Both the position numbers and the translations under genes were made by a program. Shown here one piece after another: positions 10,739 to 20,868 of a stretch of 64,000 nt of DNA (its first letter is position 1; each line of letters starts with the position of its first letter). The notes under the pieces were generated by a model. The model had not been told where the DNA came from, made no database searches, and worked only from the letters and a program-made list of their open reading frames with translations. Location: contig NZ_NPMR01000002.1 in assembly GCF_002245215.1 (NCBI RefSeq), positions 310,001-374,000 of the forward strand. The letters are read 5' to 3'. Source of the stretch: Microbacterium sp. Yaish 1 (lineage in GTDB: Bacteria; Actinomycetota; Actinomycetes; Actinomycetales; Microbacteriaceae).

Positions 10739-11776
10739 TCAGCGGGACTTCTCGTCTTCGTCGAGGAGCCGGCTGAGGTAGTGCGCGACGGCGCGGACCG
10801 TCGCGAGGTTCGTCGGGTAGTCCATGCGGGTGGGTCCCATCAGGCCGACCCGGGCATGCGAGCCCGGGACGTCGTAGTCGCTCGTGACGACCGAAGCTTC
10901 GGACAGCCCGTACGCCTCGTTCTCGCGGCCGATCCGCGCTGCGACGCCGCGGTCGTCGGCGACCATCTCGCCCATGAGCCGAAGCAGCGTCACCTGTTCC
11001 TCGATGGCCTCGAGGAGGGGGTAGATGCTCCCGCGGAAGTCGGCCTCGCGGCGCGCGAGCGTCGCGGTCCCGGCCATCACGAGCCGGTCCTGACGGAACG
11101 TCTCGAGCTCTTCGACGAGGATACGTGCGATCTCTCGCACGGCGTCGCCGATCGGATCGCCCACCGAGTCGCCCTCCGCGAGGGCTGAGACGGCGGTGAC
11201 CGCGTCGCGCACGGCGGCGCCGGTGACGGCTGCGCGCAGTGTCGCCTTGGCCACGGCGAACTGTCCCTCATCGAGCAGTGTCCGCACCACTCCGACGCGC
11301 TGGGAGACGCGACCGGTGTCGGTCACGACGATGACGACGAGACGCCCGCCGCCCAGGTCGACCAGCTCGAGATGCGACACCTGTGCGCGCGCGAACGACG
11401 GATACTGCACCATCGCGACCTGGCCGGTCAGCTGGGTGAGAGCGCGCACCGTGCGGACGAGGAGGTCGTCGAGGTCGGTCGGTCCGTCGAGGAAGGTCGT
11501 GATCGCCGAGCGCTGGGCCGCGCTCAGAGGGCGCAGGCCCGCCAGGTGATCGACGAAGACGCGGTATCCCTTGTCGGTCGGGACGCGTCCCGACGACGTG
11601 TGCGGGGCGGCGATGAGCTCCTCGTCCTCGAGGAGCGCCATGTCGTTGCGGATCGTGGCGGCCGAGACGCCGAAGGCATGGCGTTCGACGATCGACTTGC
11701 TTCCCACGGGCTCGCGGGTGTCGACATAGTCCTGCACGATCGCCCGCAGCACCTGCAGTCCGCGCTCTGAGACCAT
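10739..11776 (-). CDS. hrcA: heat-inducible transcription repressor HrcA
   Basis: 345 residues. Binds CIRCE operators and represses chaperone genes when GroEL is free. The N-terminal winged helix contains [20 protein letters not shown] (about 37-56); the middle is a GAF-like dimer domain. ATG 11776 is preferred to GTG 11785 because AGGAGG (11785-11790) is the ribosome site and overlaps the GTG. A perfect CIRCE lies directly upstream, so the hrcA-dnaJ-rsmE unit is autoregulated. Confidence 0.96.
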   Translation of the reverse strand: MVSERGLQVLRAIVQDYVDTREPVGSKSIVERHAFGVSAATIRNDMALLEDEELIAAPHTSSGRVPTDKGYRVFVDHLAGLRPLSAAQRSAITTFLDGPTDLDDLLVRTVRALTQLTGQVAMVQYPSFARAQVSHLELVDLGGGRLVVIVVTDTGRVSQRVGVVRTLLDEGQFAVAKATLRAAVTGAAVRDAVTAVSALAEGDSVGDPIGDAVREIARILVEELETFRQDRLVMAGTATLARREADFRGSIYPLLEAIEEQVTLLRLMGEMVADDRGVAARIGRENEAYGLSEASVVTSDYDVPGSHARVGLMGPTRMDYPTNLATVRAVAHYLSRLLDEDEKSR

Positions 11777-11784
11777 GTCCGTCA

Positions 11785-11790
11785 CCTCCT
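11785..11790 (-). promoter_or_regulatory. Shine-Dalgarno site fixing the hrcA start
   Basis: AGGAGG on the minus strand, 8 nt from the ATG at 11776. It covers the upstream GTG, which therefore cannot be the start. Confidence 0.7.
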
Positions 11791-11792
11791 GT

Positions 11793-11819
11793 TTGGCACT
11801 CGATGTCTGCGAGTGCCAA
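11793..11819 (-). promoter_or_regulatory. CIRCE operator
   Basis: A perfect inverted repeat, TTGGCACTC, 9-nt spacer, GAGTGCCAA, a close match to the TTAGCACTC-N9-GAGTGCTAA consensus. It overlaps the hrcA -10 box and starts 16 bases before the hrcA ATG. Confidence 0.95.
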
Positions 11820-11824
11820 TTCTA
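11819..11824 (-). promoter_or_regulatory. -10 box of the hrcA-dnaJ-rsmE operon
   Basis: TAGAAT abutting and overlapping CIRCE by one base, so HrcA binding would block polymerase. Unlike most genes here this transcript has a 5' leader of about 35 nt. Confidence 0.65.
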
Positions 11825-11856
11825 TCCCGTGGAGGACCCGGGCCGTCTCCGCGCGA

Positions 11857-13074
11857 TCACTCCGTGAGCGTGCGAACGACAGCATCGGCCATGAGGCGTC
11901 CGCGCCGGGTGAGGACGACGCGACCGCGGACGGCTTCGGGGCCCTCGATGAGACCGTCGGCGATGAGGGATGCCACGGAGCGGCGTGCATGGGCGTCCAG
12001 TTCGTCGATCGCGAGTCCGTCGACGATCCGCGAACGCAGGAGCACGGATTCCAGGCGCCGGGCATCCGCATCGGGGCGCTCCCGCCCGGCCGCGGGCGAG
12101 TCGCCTGCCGCGAGACGCTGGGCGTATGCGGCCGGGTGCTTGACGTTCCACCATCGGAGACCCGCGAGGTGACTGTGTGCCCCCGGTCCGTATCCCCACC
12201 AGTCGGTGCCCCGCCAGTAGGCGAGATTGTGGCGCGAGCGCTGGTCGGTCGACCGGGCCCAGTTCGAGACCTCGTACCAGGAGAAGCCGGCGGCGGCGAG
12301 ACGGTCATCGGCCAGTTCGTACATGTCGGCCTGGAGATCGTCGTCGGGCGCGGCCACCTCACCGCGGCGGATCTGACGCTCGAGACGGGTGCCCTCCTCG
12401 ATGATCAGCGCATAGGCGGACACATGGTCGGGTTCGAGCGCCACCGCGGTGTCGACCGAGCGCCGCCAGTCGTCGAGGCTCTCCCCCGGCGCGCCGTAGA
12501 TCAGGTCGACCGAGACGTCGAGTCCGGCCACGCGCGCGGCGGCGACGGCGGTCGAGACGTTCGCGGGGTCGTGCGTCCGGTCGAGGGCCGCCAGCACGTG
12601 CGGTACGGCCGACTGCATGCCGATCGACAGGCGCGTCACGCCCGCCGCGGCCAGCTCGTCGGCGACGCGCGCGCTCATCGTGTCCGGGTTCGCCTCGACC
12701 GTGACCTCCGCGTCGGCGGCGATGCCGAAGGTGTCACGCACTCCTTGGAGCATCCGCGCGAGGTCGCCGGCCGGAAGCAGCGTGGGTGTGCCGCCGCCGA
12801 AGAACATGGTCTGCGCCGCACGCCGGGGGCCGCGCTCGTCGATCACGGAGGCCGACAGCGCGATCTCGCGCAGCACCTCGTCGGCGTACGCGTCCTGCCG
12901 CGCGCCCCGCAGCTCGGTGGCGGTGTAGGTGTTGAAGTCGCAGTATCCGCACCGCACCCGGCAGAAGGGGACGTGCAGGTATACCCCGAAGGGCACATCG
13001 GGGTCGATGACGAGGTCGTCCGGCAGGGTGCCGCCGACCGGCACCGGATCACCGATCGGCAGTGCCGCCCCCAT
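11857..13074 (-). CDS. hemW: HemW-like radical SAM protein (heme chaperone)
   Basis: 405 residues. The radical-SAM cluster motif is C-x3-C-x2-C in CRVRCGYC, followed by FNTYTATEL; GGGTPTLLP and the C-terminal HemN-like domain follow. HemW relatives lack coproporphyrinogen oxidase activity and act as heme carriers. The frame is open further upstream, but the ATG at 13074 shares a base with the DUF1990 stop (TGATG) and gives the family's usual N-terminus. It sits between DUF1990 and hrcA, the common lepA-hemW-hrcA order. Confidence 0.93.
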   Translation of the reverse strand: MGAALPIGDPVPVGGTLPDDLVIDPDVPFGVYLHVPFCRVRCGYCDFNTYTATELRGARQDAYADEVLREIALSASVIDERGPRRAAQTMFFGGGTPTLLPAGDLARMLQGVRDTFGIAADAEVTVEANPDTMSARVADELAAAGVTRLSIGMQSAVPHVLAALDRTHDPANVSTAVAAARVAGLDVSVDLIYGAPGESLDDWRRSVDTAVALEPDHVSAYALIIEEGTRLERQIRRGEVAAPDDDLQADMYELADDRLAAAGFSWYEVSNWARSTDQRSRHNLAYWRGTDWWGYGPGAHSHLAGLRWWNVKHPAAYAQRLAAGDSPAAGRERPDADARRLESVLLRSRIVDGLAIDELDAHARRSVASLIADGLIEGPEAVRGRVVLTRRGRLMADAVVRTLTE

Positions 13075-13733
13075 CAGGCGCCGGGCGTCGCGTACAGCGG
13101 CGAGATCGCGCGGAGATATCCCTGGAACAGCAGCCGGCGCCGACGACGGACGAGGCCCTTGAGCAGGCGATAGGCCAGCGCTGTCGGGCGGTCGAACGCT
13201 CGCACGACGAACCAGACCTCGTCGTTGTCGCGCCACTCGAGGAGGAACGACTCCTCACCGCTCACGACGGAGCCGCCGACCGTGCCGAGCGCGAACGCGA
13301 CACGTCGCGGCTCCTCGTCGACGAAGATCACCCGCAGTTCGGCATCCGCGCTCTGGCCCGACACCCGGCCGTGGACCTGCAGGGTGGTGCCGGCTCCGAC
13401 GTAGGGGGTGCCGTCCGCAGCGAAGCGCTGCTCGTGCTCCATGCTGCTGGGTGCGACGGCGTTGCCCTGGTCGTCGAACGCGACGCCGGTGTACATCGGC
13501 CCCGATGCGGGCCGCACATCGGCTACGCGCAGACCTGCCCCACGGAGCGCCGCCCACGACATGAGGAGGTCGGCGGCGGTGTCGAAGCGTGCCTGCCCGC
13601 TGCCGATCCGCCAGGCGTCTTCGGCCGGGATGCTGTGCTCGGGCGGATACGCCATGAGGTCGTGGGCGCGCGTCGCACCGACCGCCGCGTAGTCGACGGT
13701 CTCGTCTCGGAAGGTCCCGCGTCGCTGATGCAT
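13074..13733 (-). CDS. DUF1990 family protein
   Basis: 219 residues, matching the DUF1990 (YndB-like) family by its core GEESFLLEWRDNDEVWFVVRAFDRP near residues 170-195. Function is unknown; the fold is thought to bind a small hydrophobic ligand. No signal peptide or membrane segment; the C-terminus has a run of five Arg (VRRRRRLL). SD GAGGAGA precedes the ATG. It is inserted between lepA and hemW, with 26 bases to lepA and a one-base overlap to hemW, so it is co-transcribed with them. Confidence 0.8.
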   Translation of the reverse strand: MHQRRGTFRDETVDYAAVGATRAHDLMAYPPEHSIPAEDAWRIGSGQARFDTAADLLMSWAALRGAGLRVADVRPASGPMYTGVAFDDQGNAVAPSSMEHEQRFAADGTPYVGAGTTLQVHGRVSGQSADAELRVIFVDEEPRRVAFALGTVGGSVVSGEESFLLEWRDNDEVWFVVRAFDRPTALAYRLLKGLVRRRRRLLFQGYLRAISPLYATPGA

Positions 13734-13759
13734 GGGTCTCCTCGTTGCTCCCCGTGGGG

Positions 13760-15610
13760 CTACTTCTTGTCCTTGCCCTCGACGTCGCCCGACAGCGCGG
13801 CGATGAACGCCTCCTGCGGCACCTCGACGCGACCCACCATCTTCATGCGCTTCTTGCCCTCTTTCTGCTTCTCGAGGAGCTTGCGCTTACGCGTGATGTC
13901 ACCGCCGTAGCACTTGGCGAGGACGTCCTTGCGAATCGCGCGGATGTTCTCGCGGGCGATGATGCGTGCGCCGATGGCGGCCTGGATCGGCACCTCGAAC
14001 TGCTGGCGCGGGATGAGCTTGCGCAGGCGCTCGGTCATCATCGTGCCGTAAGCGTAGGCCTTCTCGCGGTGGACGATCGAGCTGAACGCGTCGACCTTCT
14101 CACCCTGGAGGAGGATGTCGACCTTCACCAGGTCGGCGGTCTGCGACCCGGCGGGCTCGTAGTCGAGGCTCGCGTAGCCCTGCGTGCGCGACTTGAGGTG
14201 GTCGAAGAAGTCGAAGACGATCTCGCCGAGCGGCATGTTGTAGCGCAGCTCGACGCGATCCTCGCTCAGGTAGTCCATGCCGAGGAGGGTGCCGCGGCGC
14301 GACTGGCAGAGCTCCATGACCGTGCCCACGTAGTCCTTCGGGGCGAGGATGCCGACCTTCACGACCGGCTCGGACACCTCGGCGACGCGGCCGTCGGGGT
14401 ACTCGCTGGGGTTGGTCACCACGACGGTCTCGCCGGTGTCGGTCGCGACCTCATAGGTCACCGACGGTGCCGTCGTGATGAGGTCGAGGCCGAACTCGCG
14501 TGACAGGCGCTCGGTGATGATCTCGAGGTGGAGCAGCCCGAGGAAGCCGCAGCGGAATCCGAATCCGAGCGCGACCGAGGTCTCCGGCTCGTACTGGAGC
14601 GACGCGTCTGACAGCTTGAGCTTGTCGAGAGCCTCGCGCAGGTCGCCGTAGTCGCTGCCGTCGATCGGGTAGATGCCGGAGAACACCATCGGCTTGGGGT
14701 CGGTGTATCCGGGCAGCGCCTCGGACGCCGGCTTGCGGTGGTTGGTGATCGTGTCGCCGACCTTGGACTGGCGGACGTCCTTCACACCCGTGATCAGGTA
14801 GCCGACCTCGCCGACGCCGAGTCCCTTCGTGGGGATCGGCTCGGGGCTCGAGACGCCGATCTCGAGCAGCTCGTGCGTCGCGCGCGTCGACATCATCTGG
14901 ATGCGCTCGCGCGGTTCGAGCTTGCCGTCGACCATGCGGACGTAGGTGACGACGCCGCGGTAGGCGTCGTAGACAGAGTCGAAGATCATCGCGCGCGCCG
15001 GTGCCTCGGGGTCGCCGACGGGGGCGGGAATGCGGTCGACGATGCGATCGAGCAGATCTTCGACCCCCATGCCGGTCTTGCCGCTGACGCGGAGGACGTC
15101 TTCGGGGTCACCGCCGATGAGGTTAGCGAGCTCCGCGGCGTACTTCTCGGGGTCGGCCGCCGGGAGGTCGATCTTGTTGAGGACCGGGATGATCTGCAGG
15201 TCGTTCTCGAGTGCGAGGTAGAGGTTGGCGAGCGTCTGAGCCTCGATGCCCTGCGCGGCGTCGACGAGCAGGATGGCGCCCTCGCACGCCGCGAGAGAGC
15301 GGCTGACCTCGTACGTGAAGTCGACGTGACCGGGCGTGTCGATCATGTTCAGCGCGAACGTGCCGGAGTCCTTCGACCACGGCATCCGGACCGCCTGGCT
15401 CTTGATCGTGATGCCGCGCTCGCGCTCGATGTCCATGCGGTCGAGGTACTGGGCCCGCATGTCGCGGTCGGCGACGACGCCGGTGATCTGCAGCATCCGG
15501 TCGGCCAGCGTCGACTTGCCGTGGTCGATGTGGGCGATGATGCAGAAGTTGCGGATGAGCTCGGGCGGCGTTGCGGCAGGCGCGAGCGGCTGGAGTGCGC
15601 GCGGAGACAT
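13760..15610 (-). CDS. lepA: elongation factor 4 (LepA)
   Basis: 616 residues. Ribosomal GTPase that back-translocates stalled ribosomes and helps 30S biogenesis. G1 is AHIDHGKST (about 27-35), G3 is [12 protein letters not shown], and G4 is NKIDLP; domains II, III, V and the LepA-specific C-terminal domain ([25 protein letters not shown] region) are complete. ATG lies 9 bases after TAGACT, giving at most a 2-3 nt leader. Divergent from the secreted nuclease gene. Confidence 0.98.
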   Translation of the reverse strand: MSPRALQPLAPAATPPELIRNFCIIAHIDHGKSTLADRMLQITGVVADRDMRAQYLDRMDIERERGITIKSQAVRMPWSKDSGTFALNMIDTPGHVDFTYEVSRSLAACEGAILLVDAAQGIEAQTLANLYLALENDLQIIPVLNKIDLPAADPEKYAAELANLIGGDPEDVLRVSGKTGMGVEDLLDRIVDRIPAPVGDPEAPARAMIFDSVYDAYRGVVTYVRMVDGKLEPRERIQMMSTRATHELLEIGVSSPEPIPTKGLGVGEVGYLITGVKDVRQSKVGDTITNHRKPASEALPGYTDPKPMVFSGIYPIDGSDYGDLREALDKLKLSDASLQYEPETSVALGFGFRCGFLGLLHLEIITERLSREFGLDLITTAPSVTYEVATDTGETVVVTNPSEYPDGRVAEVSEPVVKVGILAPKDYVGTVMELCQSRRGTLLGMDYLSEDRVELRYNMPLGEIVFDFFDHLKSRTQGYASLDYEPAGSQTADLVKVDILLQGEKVDAFSSIVHREKAYAYGTMMTERLRKLIPRQQFEVPIQAAIGARIIARENIRAIRKDVLAKCYGGDITRKRKLLEKQKEGKKRMKMVGRVEVPQEAFIAALSGDVEGKDKK

Positions 15611-15619
15611 GTCCCGGAG

Positions 15620-15625
15620 AGTCTA
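15620..15625 (-). promoter_or_regulatory. -10 box of lepA
   Basis: TAGACT with 9 nt to the ATG at 15610, so the mRNA is nearly leaderless. Confidence 0.5.
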
Positions 15626-15708
15626 CCCGGGGCCGCGCGACGGCACTGCCGCGAACCCTCGCGCGCGGGATGCTACGAGGCCGAAGGCCGGACACGCCAG
15701 CACTCAGC

Positions 15709-15741
15709 TGGGTGATAAACAATTAACCATTCCGCTACTTG
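15709..15741. other. AT-rich patch upstream of the secreted nuclease gene
   Basis: An AT-rich stretch centred on GATAAACAATTAACCATT in otherwise GC-rich DNA, about 100 bases upstream of the nuclease/nucleotidase start. It contains two similar units, TAAAC and TAACC, spaced 8 bases apart. This could be a promoter or activator site (for example phosphate control), but I cannot assign it. Confidence 0.35.
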
Positions 15742-15830
15742 CCGAACACGTCGATGACGTCGAATGCTCAGTGCGGCGGCCGGTGGTTGCGCGATATCCC
15801 CCGCGCCCGGTCCGCCTCCGGGAGAGCACC

Positions 15831-18800
15831 GTGATCACAGCAGACCCTGTCGCGCCCGCGCGACGCCCCTGGCACAGATGGGTGGCCTCGAGCGCCGCCG
15901 TCGCGATCGTGGCGGGAGGTGTGGGGTGGGCCGCGATGCCCGCGAGTGCCGCGGTCGGCGCTGACGCGCCCGTCGTGATCAACGAGATCTACGGCGGTGG
16001 TGGAAACAGCGGCGCGCCCCTGAACCGCGACTTCATCGAGCTGCGCAACACCTCGGATGCCGCCGTGTCGCTCGACGGCTGGAGCGTCCAGTACGCGTCG
16101 AGCACGGGCTCCAACTGGCAGGTGACCACTCTGGCGGGTGCCACCATCGAGCCCGGCGGGCACCTGCTGATCGGCCAGGCCATCGGCGGTAACGCCGCGC
16201 TGCCCGGCTTCACGGCCGACATCGAGGGCTCCATCCCGATGAGCGGCACGCAGGGCAAGGTCGCGCTCGTGAACTCGACGGCCGCGCTCAGCGGCGGATC
16301 GGGCCTCGCGCAGAACGACGCTGTCGTCGACTACGTCGGGTGGGGCAACGCGACCGACTTCGCAGGCTCCGGCGCGGCACCGGCGACGTCCAACGCGACG
16401 AGCATCGCCCGCGACGAGGCCGCGCGGAACACGTCCGACAACCGGGCCGACTTCGCTGGCGGAGCGCCGACGCCCCAGGGCAAGGCCGGCACGACCCCTG
16501 AGCAGCCTGGTGAGCCGGAGCAGCCCGGTGAGCCCGGTGAGCCCGTGACGGCGACCATCGCCGACATCCAGGGCACGGGCGCTCGTTCGCCCCTGGCAGG
16601 TCAGACCGTCACGACGGAAGGCGTCGTCACGGCGCACTATCCCACGGGCGGGTACAACGGCTACGTCATCCAGACAGGAGGCACCGGCGGTGCGATCGAT
16701 TTCGCGACGCATCGGGCCTCCGACGCGATCTTCGTCTACTCCCCCGCTGCGGTCGGAGAGGTCACGCCCGGTAGCACGGTGCGCGTCACCGGTGTCGTGG
16801 GCGACTACTTCGGGCTGACGCAGCTCACCGTCGGCCCGGGAGGTGCGACGGCGATCGCCGACGCGGCCCCGGTGGTGCCGGCGACGGTGGCGTGGCCGAC
16901 CGACGACGCGCACCGCCAAGCGCTCGAGTCGATGCTGGTTCAGCCGCAGGGCGACTTCGTCGTCGCCGACAACTACAACCTCAACCGATTCGGCGAGCTC
17001 GTGCTCGCCACGGGTGCCGAGCCGCTGCGCCAGCCCACGGATGTCGCTCGTCCCGGTTCCGCGGAAGCGGCGGCCGTCGCGGCGGACAACGCCGCACGCC
17101 GCGTGGTGCTCGACGACGGGTCGTCGAGCAACCTCGGGGCAGCCGGTGCGACACCGCCCTACATCTCGACCAGCGAGCCCGTTCGCGTCGGCGCTCGGGT
17201 GACGTTCGACGCGCCGGTCGTCTTCGATTACCGCAACGACGCGTGGAAGCTGAGCCCCGTGCGGCACATCGTCGCCGGTGAGAACCGCGACGACGACATC
17301 ACCGTCGAGAACACGCGCACCGCCGTTCCGGCGGAGGTCGGCGGGGACGTCTCGGTGGCGTCGTTCAATGTCCTGAACTACTTCACGACCCTGGGTGTCG
17401 AAGACAGCACCTGCCAGGCCTACACCGATCGCGAGGGCAAGGGGACCAACGTCCGCGGGGGCTGCGATCAGCGCGGGGCGTGGGACGCGGCATCCTTCGA
17501 ACGCCAGCAGGAGAAGATCGTCGCCGCGATCAACGCGCTCGATGCCTCCGTCGTCGGTCTCATGGAGATCGAGGACTCGGCGCGGCTCGGTGAGCAGCCT
17601 GACGAGGCGACCGCTTCGCTCGTCGCCGCTCTGAACGCGGCGGCCGGCTCGGAGCGCTGGGCGTTCGTGCCGTCGTCGGACGAGCTGCCGGATGCCGCGG
17701 GGCGCGACGTCATCACGAACGCGATCATCTACCAGCCGAGCGCCGTCGAACGCGTCGGCGACGCTCGGGCTCTCGGAACCGAGTCCGACGCGGGCGAGGC
17801 CTTCCAGAACGCACGGGCTCCGATCGCGCAGGCCTTCGCCCCGGTCGACGGCGGCGAGCCGTTCCTCTTCGTCGTCAACCACTTCAAGTCGAAGGGCTCG
17901 GCGGGTCCCTGGGCGGGTGACGCCGACACGGGAGACGGCCAGGGAGCCTCGAACGAGTCGCGCGTGCGACAGGCGCGCTCGCTCGACGCGTGGGTCGATC
18001 GGATCCAGGGCGACGTGGACTCCGTCCTGCTGGCGGGAGACTTCAACTCCTACTCGCAGGAGGACCCGATGCAGGTGTTCTACGAGTCGGGATATGTCGA
18101 CGCGGGGATCACGTTCGATCCGACGGACACCAGCTACGTGTTCCAGGAGCTTTCCGGCTCGCTCGACCACATCCTCATGAACGAGGCCGCGTACGAGCGC
18201 GCTACGGGCGCCGACGTGTGGAACATCAATGCGGGCGAGTCGATCTTCCTGGAGTACAGCCGGTACAACTACTTCCCGGTGAACTTCCACGACGACGGCC
18301 CCTTCCGCTCCTCCGATCACGACCCGGTCAAGGTCGGTCTCTCGGCGGAGGCCACAGCCCCGGTCGAGCCCATCGATCTGACGCTGCTCGGGATCAACGA
18401 CTTCCACGGCCGCATCACCGGCGTCACGCCTGCCAAGCCCGCCGAGGGCAAGGTGGAGGCCCAGCCCGAGGTTCCGGGGACCGTCGGGTTCGCCGGAACC
18501 ATCGAGGAGCTGCGCGCCGCCGCTCCCGACGCTGTGCTGCTGTCGGCCGGTGACAACATCGGGGCTTCGCTCCCGGCGTCGTCACTCGCTCAGGACGAGC
18601 CGACGATCGACGTGCTGAACGCCCTCGACCTGCGGGCGAGCGCGGTGGGCAACCACGAGTTCGACCGCGGCTTCGCCGACCTGCGCGACCGCGTCATCCC
18701 GCGTGCCGACTTCTCGCACCTCGGGGCGAACGTCTACGCCGCCGGTACGACCGATCCCCAGTTCGACGAGTACGAGCTCATCGAGTCTCAAGGCCTCACG

Positions 18801-20753
18801 ATCGGCGTCATCGGCGTCGTGACGGAGGAGACCGCGTCGCTGGTGAGCGGCGCGGGCATCGCCGGTCTCGAGTTCGGCGACCCCGTCGAAGCGGTCAACC
18901 GCGTCGCAACCGACCTCACCGACGGCTCCGGCGACCAGGCCGACGTCATCGTCGCGCTCTACCACGAGGGTGCGGCCGACAGCGCTTCGGACGCGAGCCT
19001 CGACGAGGCCGTCGCCGACAGTGCGGTCTTCGCCCGCATCGTCAACGAGACCTCCCCCGAGGTCGACGCCATCTACACCGGTCACACGCACAAGCTCTAC
19101 GCGTGGTCGGCGCCGATCCCGGGAACGGACCGGACTCGTCCGATCGTCCAGACCGGCTCGTACGGAGAGTTCGTCGGCAAGGTCGTTCTTTCTGTCGATC
19201 CCACGAGCGGCGAGGTCGTCTCGCACACGCAGGAGAACGTCGGACAGACCAAGACCCCCGCCGCCGACCTGATCGCGACGTACCCGCGCGTGGCCGAGGT
19301 CGACGAGATCGTCCGGCAGGCGCTCGCGGACTTCGCTGAGATCGGCAACACGCCGGTCGCGACGATCTCCGCCGACATCACCAGCGCGTACTCGGGCGGG
19401 TCGTACGCCGACGGCGCCTACGCCGGCGGCAAGCGCGACGACCGGGCGTCGGAGTCCTCGCTCGGAAACCTCGTCGCGGAGTCGATCCGCTCCAACCTGG
19501 CGAATCTGCCGAACGGCGCGCAGATCGGCGTGACGAACTCCGGTGGCCTCCGGGCCGACCTGTTCGACACGCAGGCCGAGTTCGGGGCCAACGCGGTCGC
19601 GGGCGTGCCGGACGGCACGATCACCTGGGGTCAGGCCTACGCCGTGCTGCCGTTCAACAACACGATGGCCCTCGTGACCCTGACGGGAGCCGACTTCGTG
19701 CGCGTCCTCGAACAGCAGTGGCAGCGCGACAAGGACGGCAACGTGCCGTCGCGTCCCTACCTGCAGCTGGGCCTGTCCGACAACGTGACCTACACGTTCG
19801 ACGACACCCGCCCGGAGGGTAGCCGGATCACCTCGGTCACGGTCGACGGCCAACCGCTCGACCTCGACGCCGAGTACCGCATCGGCACGCTCTCGTTCCT
19901 CGCATCCGGCTCGGGAGACAACTTCCGCGCCTTCGCCGCGGGCACCGACTACGTCGACACCGGCTTCCTCGACCACGAGGCCTGGATCGAGTACCTCGGC
20001 GCGCAGCAGCCCGTCGCGCCCTCGTTCACGAAGCGCGCCGTCCGCGTCCAGGGCGTGCCCGAGACCGCGGCCGCGGGCTCGACGCTCCAGCTCACCGTGT
20101 CGAACCTCGACATGACGAGCCTCGGAGCACCCCAGAACGGTGCGGTGGATGTCTCGCTCGGCGGCGAGGTCATCGCGTCCGCACCGGTCGCGGGCGGAAG
20201 CACGGTCGTGTCGGTGCCGCTTCCGGCCGACCTCCCGGACGGCGCCGCCGAGCTCGTCCTGACGACGGATGCCACGGAGACGACGGTCACGATCCCCGTC
20301 CGTATCGGCGAGCCGGGCACCGCCCCGGGCACCGAGCCGGGTGTCGACCCGGGCACGGCGGCGTGGGCGCAGGTCGACCTCTCCACCACTCGGGTCGAGC
20401 AGGGCGGGTTCATCGATGTGCGCGTCTCGGGCATCGAGCCCGGCCAGCAGATCGGCGCGACCCTGTTCAGCGAGCCGATCGAGGTACGCGGCATCCCGGC
20501 CGCTGACGGCTCGGGGGTCACCACGTTCCGGGTGGCGATTCCCGCAGACTTCGCGGTGGGCGCGCACACGCTGCGGATCTCGACGGAAGGGGAACAGCCG
20601 CTGGACTTCGCGATCACCGTCGTCCGCTCCGGGCAGCTCGCGGTGACCGGAGCGGAGACGCCGCTGGGCGTTCTGCTCGCGGGAGCGATGCTCCTCGTTG
20701 CGGGCGGCGTCATCGCGGTGACGCGGCGACGGGGTGCCGTCTCGGAGCGATGA
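15831..20753 (+). CDS. secreted ExeM/NucH nuclease fused to 5'-nucleotidase, wall-sorted
   Basis: 1640 residues. A Sec signal peptide (about 1-42, ending ASA-A) is followed by a lamin-tail domain (INEIYGGGGNSG ... DFIELRNTS). After a Pro/Glu linker (EQPGEPEQPGEPGEP) comes an OB-like segment and an ExeM/NucH endonuclease domain (VASFNVLNYF, LMEIED, LAGDFNSY, SSDHDPVKV). The second enzyme is a UshA-type 5'-nucleotidase: INDFHGRI, AGDNIGAS, GNHEFDRG, GHTHKL and the C-terminal VTNSGGLRADLF. The tail has LAVTGAE, a hydrophobic helix and TRRRGAVSER, a class E-type sortase signal (LAxTG). Together it could degrade extracellular DNA to nucleotides and then to nucleosides plus phosphate. Start GTG 15831 has GGGAGAG upstream. 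Confidence 0.92.
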   Translation: MITADPVAPARRPWHRWVASSAAVAIVAGGVGWAAMPASAAVGADAPVVINEIYGGGGNSGAPLNRDFIELRNTSDAAVSLDGWSVQYASSTGSNWQVTTLAGATIEPGGHLLIGQAIGGNAALPGFTADIEGSIPMSGTQGKVALVNSTAALSGGSGLAQNDAVVDYVGWGNATDFAGSGAAPATSNATSIARDEAARNTSDNRADFAGGAPTPQGKAGTTPEQPGEPEQPGEPGEPVTATIADIQGTGARSPLAGQTVTTEGVVTAHYPTGGYNGYVIQTGGTGGAIDFATHRASDAIFVYSPAAVGEVTPGSTVRVTGVVGDYFGLTQLTVGPGGATAIADAAPVVPATVAWPTDDAHRQALESMLVQPQGDFVVADNYNLNRFGELVLATGAEPLRQPTDVARPGSAEAAAVAADNAARRVVLDDGSSSNLGAAGATPPYISTSEPVRVGARVTFDAPVVFDYRNDAWKLSPVRHIVAGENRDDDITVENTRTAVPAEVGGDVSVASFNVLNYFTTLGVEDSTCQAYTDREGKGTNVRGGCDQRGAWDAASFERQQEKIVAAINALDASVVGLMEIEDSARLGEQPDEATASLVAALNAAAGSERWAFVPSSDELPDAAGRDVITNAIIYQPSAVERVGDARALGTESDAGEAFQNARAPIAQAFAPVDGGEPFLFVVNHFKSKGSAGPWAGDADTGDGQGASNESRVRQARSLDAWVDRIQGDVDSVLLAGDFNSYSQEDPMQVFYESGYVDAGITFDPTDTSYVFQELSGSLDHILMNEAAYERATGADVWNINAGESIFLEYSRYNYFPVNFHDDGPFRSSDHDPVKVGLSAEATAPVEPIDLTLLGINDFHGRITGVTPAKPAEGKVEAQPEVPGTVGFAGTIEELRAAAPDAVLLSAGDNIGASLPASSLAQDEPTIDVLNALDLRASAVGNHEFDRGFADLRDRVIPRADFSHLGANVYAAGTTDPQFDEYELIESQGLTIGVIGVVTEETASLVSGAGIAGLEFGDPVEAVNRVATDLTDGSGDQADVIVALYHEGAADSASDASLDEAVADSAVFARIVNETSPEVDAIYTGHTHKLYAWSAPIPGTDRTRPIVQTGSYGEFVGKVVLSVDPTSGEVVSHTQENVGQTKTPAADLIATYPRVAEVDEIVRQALADFAEIGNTPVATISADITSAYSGGSYADGAYAGGKRDDRASESSLGNLVAESIRSNLANLPNGAQIGVTNSGGLRADLFDTQAEFGANAVAGVPDGTITWGQAYAVLPFNNTMALVTLTGADFVRVLEQQWQRDKDGNVPSRPYLQLGLSDNVTYTFDDTRPEGSRITSVTVDGQPLDLDAEYRIGTLSFLASGSGDNFRAFAAGTDYVDTGFLDHEAWIEYLGAQQPVAPSFTKRAVRVQGVPETAAAGSTLQLTVSNLDMTSLGAPQNGAVDVSLGGEVIASAPVAGGSTVVSVPLPADLPDGAAELVLTTDATETTVTIPVRIGEPGTAPGTEPGVDPGTAAWAQVDLSTTRVEQGGFIDVRVSGIEPGQQIGATLFSEPIEVRGIPAADGSGVTTFRVAIPADFAVGAHTLRISTEGEQPLDFAITVVRSGQLAVTGAETPLGVLLAGAMLLVAGGVIAVTRRRGAVSER

Positions 20754-20776
20754 GTTCGCGGACGCGCTGATGCGAC

Positions 20777-20809
20777 GTGTGGGCGGCCGGGATCACCGGT
20801 CGCCCACAC
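20777..20809 (+). terminator. hairpin terminator after the nuclease/nucleotidase gene
   Basis: A 14-bp stem with one G-U pair (arms 20777-20790 and 20796-20809, GTGTGGGCGGCCGG with CCGGTCGCCCACAC) and a GATCA loop, 24 bases after the stop. Confidence 0.7.
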
Positions 20810-20856
20810 TCGTTCGTGTGCTCGTCGCGCCGCTCCCCGCACCGGGTTCCGGTCCG

Positions 20857-20862
20857 TAGGGT
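20857..20862 (+). promoter_or_regulatory. -10 box of the 20869 hydrolase (leaderless)
   Basis: TAGGGT, 6 nt before the ATG at 20869. Confidence 0.55.
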
Positions 20863-20868
20863 GGGAGC

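Noticed and set aside
15768..20567. Long minus-strand frames of 879 and 661 codons opposite the nuclease/nucleotidase gene
   Set aside because: Compositional shadows of a recognised gene with many domain motifs; the antisense product is repetitive Arg/Val/Asp.
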